A DNA stretch of 64,000 bases. Origin: Iris pallida. Lineage: Eukaryota > Streptophyta > Magnoliopsida > Asparagales > Iridaceae. Of the stretch, positions 49,614-58,616 are shown one piece after another. Both the position numbers and the translations under genes were made by a program. Each line of letters begins with the position of its first letter. Position 1 is the stretch's first letter. Under the pieces are notes generated by a model. The model had not been told where the DNA came from and did not search any database. It saw nothing but the letters and a program-made list of their open reading frames with translations. The stretch is taken from assembly GCA_029216955.1 (NCBI GenBank), contig JANAVB010023996.1, positions 15,858,043 through 15,922,042 of the forward strand, read 5' to 3'.

Positions 49614-52600
49614 TGTGAGACTCGTCTCACAGTATCGGTATTTATATACGGATACATATTTTGTAGTGTATTTCGTATTTTTTTGGTCTTCGTAATGCTT
49701 TAAATTTTTTTCTAACTTATAGATTTTTCCTTGGCCGGCATACCACCAGTACACCGTAGTATACCGACGGCAAACCGTCCAGACAGATTTTCCACATTTT
49801 AGATATTTACGATTTCAGATATTTTCATGAATAGTGTTTTCGATATTTTCGTGAATAGTGTTTTAGATATTTTGATGAATAGTGTTTACTTATTTTCGTG
49901 AATAGTGTAGATGCACCCTTTTACCCATTGGTTATTTGATTTTGTTTCGATGGTTAGGATTGACTTAGATCTTCACATGGATCACCATCCAACGGTTAAG
50001 ATTAATTCCCCTTCTATATATACCATTTCACTTTCTCTCTCCTCTCTCTTTTCATTCTCTTCACTCTCTCTTCATTTCTTCTTCCCTTCTCTCCCCCTTC
50101 GAGCTTGCCAAGAGCTTGGCCTTGAGGCCTTGGGTGTGGTGTCTAACCCCCCTAGGAGGAGGAGTAGAAGATTAGGCTTGGTTGCTAGAGAACCTAGGCA
50201 AGTACATCTTGCCAAATCCATGAACCATATTCTTTTGTTGTCATTTTTGTTTCCCTTGGTATTAAATGCTTAGAATTTTTCTAAACTCATTTTGTAAAAT
50301 ATATTTTCCTTATGATTCGTATATATGCATGTTTCCAAAATTTGTTTAAGCAAGGTTTTGATTTTCTGTTAAAACCCAATATGGACTTAATAGAAAACTT
50401 GGTATCAAGAGTGATACTAGTGTTGCCATCATGTATCTTGGTCACATATACATATATGACACCCTCACCTAGTTTGTATATCATGGATTTTGAGTTTGGT
50501 GGCAATCGGAACCCGTTTCGGTGTCCCGAAAACCTCTGTTTGGGAGTATTTTGAGGTATTGATCTATCAAATGTTTTGATTTGTGAAATCTATGTTGTCG
50601 GAAATTCAATTCTATGTAATTTTGACTTTTGAAAATCTGAATTTCGATTTAAAATGATGTTTTTATGGCCGAAACAAGTTTTGAGTTTTCAAAAATCAAC
50701 TTTCTGTGATGGTTCGAAAAATCCATCGAAAATCCGCAAAAATCCGTTAGAAAATCCGAACGCACCACAAAACTTGCTGTGACACATCGAAAAATCCGCC
50801 GGTAATCCGCAGTAATCCGTCGGATAATCCGTTTTATGCTGTATTAGTCTATTTTTGTCCGTTTCTGCCCGTTTTTGTCCGTTTTTGAAATTTTCTTCGA
50901 TTCTACTGATTTCTTAACATGATTAGATGATCTTGCATAGTTAGAGAATGATTGTACACCCTATATACACTTGACACTAGCATATGTTCAATCATTTTTC
51001 TATGAAATGTACTTAGCTTTAATTATTATTTCCCACATGCCATGATATGTCTTTGAAAGATTCTTTCTTACAAGCTATGATAATTATTACATGTCTTCTT
51101 TGCTTACATGATAGTGGCCCGTCGTGGCGCACTCTTCTTACATGTCTTCTTTGCTTATTAGATAGTGACCCGTCGTGGTGCACTTTTGTATATGTCTTTC
51201 TTTGCTTACATGATAGTGGCCTGTCATGGCGCACTCTTGATTCCAGTACATGTCTTGTTCCTTGATAGTAGCTCGTCGTAGCGCACTCCTGGCTTCTTGT
51301 TTATTATATTTTCTTGTTGTGGCTTTTTATGGTGCACAATCTTGCTTGTCTTTTCCAGTCTTTCATGTCTCATGTCTAGGATGGATTCTGCGGAATGCCA
51401 CACCTAGAATCCAACAAGAAAATGTTAAGGACCAAACAAGTAGCTTGATTACTTAGATCATTGAGAATTTCCCAGTTATCTGTTGCCCCTTTGGTCTTAG
51501 CATTATATATATATACATGGGATTTGGAGCTATTTGTCATGATGAGCACTCTTCCAGCATACCGTCGAGTGGGGCACATCTTTAGGACACATGTATCTTA
51601 CTGCAGTGTGTCTGCTATACTTATTTTCTTTTTGGCTTGGACCATTCAGGTAGTAGCAGGCAGGTGCTGGACTTTGAATTCTCACACTTGCATTTGGTAG
51701 TAATTAGGATTGTGACAACCCTAGTTAGCTAAAGTATCAAGCCGAAATCATTGCTTGGCCGTGATTGATGGATGGAGTCCATTCTTGTCTAGTCTAGTCT
51801 TGCTCCATTTTATCTTATTGTAGTACTTAGCTTTCTGTCATTCCTTACATGGTATTCTTCCTACTACATGCTCGGTTTCACCATCTGCTCACATGTTCCA
51901 GTTATCCTACATGTTTCAGTTATCTTACATGCTTACATGTCCCAGTATCTTACATGCTCATATGTCCCAGTATCTTACATGCTCACATGCTCCAGTTATC
52001 TAACATGCTCACATGCTCCAGTTACCTAACATGCTCACATGTCCCGGCTACTTAACATGCTCACATATCTAGTTTATCTTTCATATTCACATGCTTCCTT
52101 TTCCTCACATGTACACAGTTTACATTATGTCACATGTCCTTTACTTTATGCAGCATGTCGCTTTACTTATTGTCCCTCTATTCTTGGGATAAGTGCATTG
52201 GTAGTGCACGAGTCTCGATTTGCTTTTACTTAATTCTGTCTCTATCTATTGCTATGATTTGCATGCTGGTTTTAGTTCATAGTTTGGCTTTCTTTGTGGT
52301 ACTTGCTATTGGGGGTCTGACCCCACTGGTTTTGCATTGACCAGATCTGATAGAGGAGCCCGGAGGATTTTACGTACCTTCCACTCGTTGGTGATTACCC
52401 AGAGCACCAGTGTACCTTAATGGGTTTTCTATTTCATTCTCCCACTAGTTATGTACATTATTCTTTTGTGGCGTTTAGCCTCCGAGTACGTGTTTAGCTT
52501 GTGTTTTGGACTTGACATTTAGCCTACGGGCCAGAACATGATTTGCGTATTCTAGACTATAGCTAGATCTTATCATGTATGAATATTACTCTTGCTAGTC

Positions 52601-52873
52601 TTCACTCTGTATTACTAGCTTCATGATCATTGATATATGATAGTTTGGGACGCTTTACTATTTTATATTCCAATTGATCTTACTTCTTGTACATTGTTTA
52701 CTGCCTGTGATTGAGATACCTAGGATTGCTTGACCTAGGATCGACTGTTGGCTTGTAGTAGTAACCCCCATCTATACAGCTTATACGTTATTTCGGAGTA
52801 CTGGAGTACTTTAGTATACGTAGCTGGCCTGGTCCGTCCCTACTTGCCAGTATTCTGGTTCTGGGGCGTGACA
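49614..52873 (+). mobile_element. 3' LTR of the 45275-52873 element
   Basis: Partner of 45275-48630. TATA-like CTATATATACC at about 50014-50024. Arrays at 49805-49910, 51105-51310 and 51860-52100 correspond to those in the 5' LTR. The (TA)n expansion is absent. Confidence 0.93.
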
Positions 52874-53888
52874 GTCCCCTCAGAGCTTTCATCCTTTTTC
52901 TTTGATATTTACTGACAAGTGTTATGATAACATAACACTTCCCGGTAAACAGCAAGGAACCCGAGGAACCGCTGCTCTAAAACCTCAAACTCCTCATCCA
53001 TAGGAGTATACTCCTCATAAGCCTCGTCTCCCAAGGGCAACTTGGAGACGTCATACATTTTATGGAGTGCAAGCCCCATCTCCCCAAAAGGTGTAAAAAA
53101 GGTCCCCGTATGACGATTGTACATCTCGAGGAGTGCTATGAACAACCTTGTGTTCATAGGAAGACCGTGGCAAGTGTCCCTTATGGCATAGTAGAGGCCG
53201 AGCCGACGCAAATTATCCATATACCGCGACAGAATCTAGAGTATCAAGTTGACCCACGGAGGGGAACGATACATCCAATTTGGCAGCGACAGTCTACCCG
53301 TAGGATATGATCCTCTACGAACAATCTGGTTCAGGAAGGTATCGGCTTCAGAGAACCTGTTATTAGGCCTCAGTTCATTTATAAAACTACCGGGGGCTAG
53401 TCCGATGGCAGAACAACTGACGGACTCCCTGGTCGCAACCGTCGACTGCGCTCGTCTATTATAATGGATATTGCCTACGAAGACTGTGTGTCGGTCCTGA
53501 GTTATGGGATCCGTCATTCGCCTCTCGATAGACACTATGTTAAAACTTGACAGGAAGAAATGGCATTCCATCTGAGGAAGGTGAATCGCTATCCCGTTGG
53601 AAATAAAATCCCAGCTCTCAGATAGCTCCAGTATGCGGGGTTTCGAGACAGCTATAGCATCTCTGAATAAGAACGCAGGCTTCAGATAAGTGTCCCCCAG
53701 TTTCTCGAAATTCATCATGCTGAGTAAGTAAAAGAATGATTGGTTCCTTATCTCCCTTAACCTGTCTTCAGGTTGACTTCGGGTAATCTGAGATGACACA
53801 CGTTGGACTATCTGGTCAAATCTCACACCCAACGCAGATTGGGCATATCCTATCAAGAGTTCCCCCGATGGAGCTATGGGCAAGGTCA
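52874..53888 (-). pseudogene. Antisense gene, N-terminal part with plant-mobile-domain-like region
   Basis: The minus-strand frame runs from 53888 to about 53236 (from PIAPSGELLIGYAQSA, through NQSFFYLLSMMNFEKLGD, to LPNWMYRSPPWVNLIL), reaches a TAG, and continues in the same register to 52911. The second part has RLGLYYAIRDTCHGLP, LLEMYNRHTGTFFTPFGEMG and KMYDVSKLPLGDEAYEEY. This looks like the plant mobile domain, also called aminotransferase-like, of plant transposon-derived proteins: a helix-rich fold of unknown biochemical role. A pyrimidine-rich tract ending in TTTGTAG at 53889 looks like a splice acceptor, so an earlier exon may exist. A premature stop and the insertion at 45275-52873 inactivate it. 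Confidence 0.6.
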
Positions 53889-53932
53889 CTACAAAGGACA
53901 AAGGAGAAATATAGTTAAAAGAAAACAAAGTT
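53889..53932. promoter_or_regulatory. Purine/pyrimidine tract at the Tat 3' end
   Basis: On the + strand this is purine-rich (AAAGGACAAAGGAGAAATAT, then AAAAGAAAACAAAG), as expected for a polypurine tract next to a 3' LTR. On the minus strand it is a pyrimidine tract ending in TTTGTAG, as expected for a 3' splice site of the antisense gene. Both readings are inferences from composition and position. Confidence 0.4.
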
Positions 53933-54343
53933 CATTCTTCAGCTATGTGGCCTAGCCAAATAAGACCTATGCGGCCTAGTTATGAGGGATGCGCATGCGG
54001 CTTAAAAACATGAGATGCATGCGGATCAATCGGCAGCACTCATGTGGCTCAATCATGAGGCACTTACACAGTTTTGTTATGCAGTGCTCATGCGGCCAAT
54101 CATGAGGCATTTATGCGGTCCAAGTTATACAGTGCTCATGCAGCTCAGTCAGGAGGCACTTATGTGGCCTAGTTAGGAGGCACATATGTGGATCAGTTTT
54201 GAGTCACTTATGTGGTTCAGTTATGCAGTATTCATGCAGATCAATCAAGGAAGCACTTATATGGTTTACTTATACGACTTGGACAGGGTCAATTATGTAG
54301 CGCTCATGCGGCCCCGTTAAGAGGCACCCATGCGGGTCAATAA
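53933..54343 (+). mobile_element. Tat 3' LTR, U3 part, with ATGCGGC array
   Basis: It follows the antisense gene and carries about seventeen units with core ATGCGGC or variants (ATGTGGC, ATGCAGC, ATGCGGA) every 24-25 bases. The flanks are loosely alike (CTCAATCATGAGGCACTTATG pattern, degenerate). The same cores in the same orientation are in the surviving U3 of the 5' LTR (6034, 6072), which is why I read this as U3. The Sirevirus insertion at 54344 cuts it off before its TATA box, so R and U5 are not in the window. Confidence 0.65.
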
Positions 54344-54817
54344 TGAAGAACAAATAGGCAACTCTAGAGGGGTAAAAATAGAGTTTATGACAATAATGTC
54401 CAATTAAAAATTAAACTCTTTCACAACAGAAAACAATCAGAGTAAATACGGAAATAGTAAAGAGCAAGAAAGCATACGCAAACACAGCCGATTTTAACCT
54501 GGTTTTCCTCGTGGAGGACTAGTCCGGGCCTGAGAACTCTAGTTCAGGATTAAATCAACTATTTGTGAAATAGTAGTTACACCCCGTGCCTTTTCTTCAG
54601 AAGAGCACGTCAACTTCTTACAAAGATCGCAGTGGCGATGCTTGGAATTTTTCAAGCGACTTCTTGAACTCTTGTACAAACTCCTAACTAAAAAGTACTG
54701 AGCACTTTGAGGCTTAGGGAGCTTATGGCTAGTAGATGAGAAGGGTATGGCTTGTATAAGGCTTTAGAGAGAAGAGAAGATAAGATTGGATGAGTCAAAA
54801 TGAAAGAATTTATGGCC

Positions 54818-54825
54818 TATTTATA
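54818..54825 (-). promoter_or_regulatory. TATA box of the Sirevirus LTR
   Basis: TATAAATA on the minus strand within CCTATAAATAGGCC, about 460 bases into the LTR. Confidence 0.75.
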
Positions 54826-54940
54826 GGATACCATACAGGCAAAATTCGGCCAGAATTCTGGTTGGAATATTCAAAAATTTGGCCGTTGGACAACTTGCAT
54901 CCAGCCAACCCTAAAAATTAGGGTCCTAGAATTTAGGAGG

Positions 54941-54990
54941 CAGAGTTCGGCCCGAACTCTGTGTGGAGGCAGAGTTCGGCCCGAACTCTG
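54941..54990. repeat. Two perfect 21-nt palindromes in tandem
   Basis: CAGAGTTCGG-C-CCGAACTCTG occurs at 54941-54961 and 54970-54990. Each has 10-bp arms around one base. They lie about 120-170 bp upstream of the TATA box on the element strand. Looser relatives (AATTCGGCCAGAATTC) occur at 54842-54857. Confidence 0.9.
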
Positions 54991-55284
54991 TCTCCAGAGC
55001 ACAAAATAGGTCAAATGGGCCAATGGTCTATTTGGATGTTTAGTGGGGCTTTTGGTTTCAGGTATAGGTATAGTCTAAGTCTCAAAATGCTCAGCACAGC
55101 TCAGTTTACATAAATCTAGACTCAAATAAAGTATAAAATACAGACTCAAATTTATGAAGCTTTGCAGATGCGAGCTGTCGTCTGGCTTGTACCGAATTCA
55201 GTCTTCATGTGTCGTATTGAAATATTACAAGTATCATGTTGTCAATTGTATCAATATATGGTTGACTGTGATTTTGTGTCAACA

Positions 55285-55299
55285 ATCTCCCCCATATTG
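55285..55299 (-). other. Polypurine tract of the Sirevirus
   Basis: The minus strand reads AATATGGGGGAGAT, then the LTR start TGTTGACAC. This is the usual plus-strand primer of this group. Confidence 0.85.
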
Positions 55300-55626
55300 A
55301 TAATTGACAAAATGATATTTGTATATTCAATATTCATACTTGGACACATTTAAAAAATAGCGTAGCTCCCCCGTAATAGGTACAGCTAGCAATAGCTCCC
55401 CCGTAAACATTGCCTGTAGTCCTGATAACAATATTCTTTTCCCAAAGCACAGATACACAAAAAATATGATAATATAATTTGAATATATTAAAATATTTCT
55501 TCCCCTTTTGTCAGTTATCAAACAACCAGAATAATGAATGGCAAGCACACCAAAAATAATAATGATAAACTGCATAAAACTGAGAAACTATAGAATAAAA
55601 TGTCTCCAAGAGTCACATAATGAGTT
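55300..55626. other. Non-coding stretch before the PPT
   Basis: AT-rich, with two TAGCTCCCCCGTAA blocks (55364 and 55391), i.e. purine-rich TTACGGGGGAGCTA on the element strand that resemble extra polypurine tracts. No coding frame is seen. Confidence 0.5.
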
Positions 55627-57009
55627 CTAGTACAACCAAAGTGCAGAAACAAAAACAACTACATCAACTAAAAATGCAGAAAAGCATAAACTACGATCCT
55701 CAACAGCAGCAACAAAGAGAAATCCATATCCATTATCGAGCTCGTGAAGGCCCACCGTCGTCGGATGGATCAGTAAATGAACGACGAGGGTCCACGAAAG
55801 CCGCATCCAGATCCAGGTAGCAGATAACCCAAGGGTCATCGATACGGTATCCATCGCGAGCAGGGTCCCGCTCCGTAGAAATAGGCATAGAAGGATGTCA
55901 GGACATATAGTACCGAATATCGTACAGTGAGTTGCTAATGGCACTCATCTATAAGGTAGTCCGGTAGTCAATCTGAGTTCAGCCATCATCCTCTAAGGTG
56001 AATCGATCGCGGAGCATAGTCTGGAGTGACTCAAGAGTAGCAGGAGGAGGAGGAGGATCATGTCCAAGATGAGGGACGTCGGGCTCATCGTTAGAGTGCT
56101 CAGACACAACAGGTGAGCCAACTGCTGCCTGAAGCTACCGTGCCTTAGAGACGAAGGCAGGGGCAGGTAGGAACTGGCACTCATCAAGAGGTACACGAAA
56201 AGCACGAAAGAGCATAGAAAGATAAAGAGCATAAACCAAGGACCTTGGTTTCTTCCTAGCATTAATCATCCAGTCCATCATGGTACGTGGAAGATTAAAA
56301 GGAACATGAAAATGGAGGTGATACAAAGTAGAGATTTCAAATTATGTAACCTCATCGGTCGATCCTGCTTTGGGCAGAATCGTGTTAAAGACGATCCGAT
56401 AAAGTTCATAAAAGTAAGGATTGAGAAACTTGGCGAGAAGCTTACTAGGACGTGTGTTAGGGGTATACAAGTCATCCTTAAAGCTTTCTAGGGATGACCC
56501 ATCGGAAAATAGAAACTTTCGAGCTTCAACAAGTTTTTTCCATGAGTTTGGCTCCGGGAGTTCAAGGTGTTCGGCCAAGTCGAAATCATCAAAAGAAATA
56601 TCAATGCCCGCAACCCGTGAGAATATATGTGTATCATTATGAGTAAGGTTGCAGTAAAACATTTGCATGGAATTGAGATATATAACCGAATTGGTAGTGA
56701 CAAGTTCATCAAGACAAAGATCATGAAAAAGTGAATCAAATTAAGAAAATATAGTAAAATTTATAGGATGACCCGCATACACCAGACATGACTGAAAATT
56801 ACTAAACCATTCATTGGAAGCATCAAGTGATACAAATATTCGGTCATCATACGTGTCGGAGTCGAGTGGACGAGGTGGGTTGAACAACGGGTGAATGGGT
56901 TATTGATTGGGTTGTTCAATGGGTGGTTCAATACGAGGAGGAGCATTCGAAGAGGACGCACCCTCGATTCGAAGCCTCTTTCCCCTATTGAACAACTTGG
57001 GAGCCATGA
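55627..57009 (-). pseudogene. Envelope-like ORF region of the Sirevirus, degenerate
   Basis: A minus-strand coding-like region between pol and the 3' LTR, where many Sireviruses carry an envelope-like or extra ORF. The start is placed at an ATG (57009) followed by a Lys/Arg-rich opening. Downstream pieces in different frames include a conserved-looking globular stretch at 56342-56668 and another at 56135-56326. The end is acidic and polar. I see no obvious signal peptide or convincing pair of membrane segments. Function in plants is unknown and the homology to true envelope proteins is unproven. At least four frame breaks make it a pseudogene. Confidence 0.5.
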
Positions 57010-57674
57010 AATAATAAAGAAATTTGAGGAATTGTAGATGGAGAGAAGTGTGGAAATATACCTCAATTTGATGATGAAAGATGAAGGAGAATGGTGAGAG
57101 AATCCTTCTCCTTGAGTTTTGAGAAGAATTATGCTCTAGGAAGGAAGAACTAGGGTTAGGGTTTGGAAAAAAATAGTTTAGAGAAGTTAGAAAGGTGGCA
57201 ATGGAGGAGAGAGAAGAGGGGAACCCGGTTTTTATTGTAGGGGTTCGAATGGTCGGAGCAAATGAGGACCATTGGATCACAATCTGATCAGCGGCTGAGG
57301 CTGCTTTCGGTTCTGGAACAGCCAGACCGAATTCGGTCTAAACTCTGGATAAGGCAGGTTTCAGCCCGAATTCTGGTTTATGGTACCATAACAGAAATCA
57401 GGCTAGAGAAGAAATTTGATCAAGTAAGAAAGACAAAAATAATAAGTAAAAAGTAGACCATGTAATAAACAAGGAAATATGCCCCAATTCAATATTTTGA
57501 AGCTGCCATGGGGTAGCTGCAGGGGCCGGATCCCAGCTAGCGGTAGTCATGAGGACTAGTACATCGTGTCACTTAGGCTTTTACGCCTTGTTGTCAGAAG
57601 GACCCTTTCGGCTTGTACCCATGGTAAGTTCATCATAAAGATTCAAGACGTAATCGATATTTACGCAGGTTACT
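57010..57674. other. Spacer between pol and the envelope-like ORF
   Basis: Minus-strand frames here are low-complexity (Ser/Phe/Pro-rich). A perfect 16-nt palindrome AGACCGAATTCGGTCT lies at 57324-57339, and a related GCCCGAATTCTGG at about 57365. No domain is recognised. Confidence 0.5.
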
Positions 57675-58616
57675 TTAATGAATAACAGCTTCATCCAAAA
57701 TTCCTAGTTCACGACAAAGAAAGTTAAAACGCTCTTCGGATAGAGGTTTGGTAAAGAAATCTGCTAGCTGATGATCGGTGTCAATAGATTCTAAGTTAAT
57801 AGTACCATTTTGCTGATGATCACGTAAAAAGTGGTGACGTATTTCAATGTGCTTCGTGCGTGAGTGACATATGGGGTTCTTAGTGAGATTTATAGCACTA
57901 GTATTGTCATAAAATTTAGGAATGTGTATAAACGATAAGTTATAGTCGTCAAGGGTTTGCTTCATCCACAGAATTTGTGCACAACAATGACCAGCTGCAA
58001 TATATTCAGCTTCTGTTGTGGATAGTGCGACAGAATTCTGCTTCTTGCTAAACTAAGTGACAAGAGCCTTTCCTAATAAATGACACGTGCAGCTCGTACT
58101 TTTATGGTCGACCTAACATCCGGCGAAATCAGCATCAGAGTAACCAATGAGGTCAAATAATATTGACTTGGGATACCATAGGCCCACTATAACCGTACCC
58201 TTAAGGTATCGAAAGATACGCTTAACAGCACTCATGTGTGATTCCTTAGGATTAGCTTGATATCTAGCACACAGGCAAACGCTAAACATAATATCAGGGC
58301 GACTAGCAGTTAAATAAAGTAGACTGCCTATCATACCTCGATACTTACATTGATCCACAGGTTTTCGCTATCATCTGGTTCTTGTTTAGTTGTAGTAGCC
58401 ATTGGAGTGCTGATTGATTTGACGTTGTCAAGCTCGAATTTCTTCAGCATGTCTTTGTATACTTTGATTGACAGATAAAAGTTTCATTTGATGTTTGTTT
58501 GACTTGCAGTCCAAGAAAGTAATTGAGCTCCCCCATCATGCTCATCTCAAACTCGGTCTGCATACACTTGGCAAAATCTTGACAGAGGGTTTCATCAGTA
58601 GAACCAAATATAGTAT
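57675..58616 (-). pseudogene. Sirevirus RT C-terminal end and RNase H
   Basis: It continues the reverse transcriptase on the far side of the solo LTR: IFGSTDETLCQDFAKCMQTE, then GELNYFLGLQVKQTS. A disturbed segment follows with frameshifts at about 58480 and 58360. Next come YRGMIGSLLYLTASRPDIMF and YSDADFAGC (RNase H start), and finally FYDNTSAINLTKNPICHSRT and KHIEIRHHFLRDH, ending with FFTKPLSEERFNFLCRELGI and TAA near 57675. The last part is in good condition. It would degrade the RNA of the RNA-DNA hybrid in an intact element. Confidence 0.88.

Larger units (their letters stand above)
45275..52873 (+). mobile_element. Tekay-like element with 3.3 kb LTRs and 1 kb interior
   Basis: Inserted in the antisense gene with a perfect target duplication GTCCC at 45270-45274 and 52874-52878. 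Its LTRs (45275-48630, 3356 bp; 49614-52873, 3260 bp) start TGTGAGACTC(A/G)TCTCAC and end TTCTGG(A/G)GCGTGACA. The interior is 983 bp. It ends with a degenerate Del/Tekay block, TCTGAGGACGGAATTTATTT, and then AAGTTATGGAGAGT. Non-autonomous. The LTR ends and inner motifs are shared with the solo LTR at 58617-61439. Confidence 0.95.
6004..54343 (+). mobile_element. Tat-lineage Ty3/gypsy element, broken by nested insertions
   Basis: This is the outermost visible element. In order it has a 5' LTR fragment, a tRNA-Arg-type primer binding site, gag, protease, an N-terminal piece of reverse transcriptase, a tandem-repeat spacer, an antisense gene and a 3' U3. The core of the reverse transcriptase, RNase H and integrase are missing between 12525 and 12526. 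Removing the insertions at 13795-42706 and 45275-52873 brings the antisense gene back into register. The lineage is inferred from the TGGCGACT-type PBS, the gag layout, and the presence of an antisense extra ORF, a known trait of Tat elements. Both LTRs are truncated, so the original ends and target-site duplication are not visible. Confidence 0.7.
54344..55284 (-). mobile_element. 3' LTR of the Sirevirus
   Basis: On the minus strand it begins TGTTGACACAAAATCACAGT at 55284, directly after the PPT. TATA box TATAAATA lies at 54825-54818. The far end is placed at 54344 because a CCCCTCTAGAGTTGCC block, typical of copia LTR ends, is followed by TTCTTCA and then by the Tat U3 array. That boundary is inferred, since the other LTR is not available. 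It carries two perfect palindromes (54941-54990). Confidence 0.7.

Noticed and set aside
55627..57009. Calling the post-pol ORF a true envelope glycoprotein
   Set aside because: No convincing signal peptide or membrane anchor is seen. Position alone supports only 'envelope-like'.
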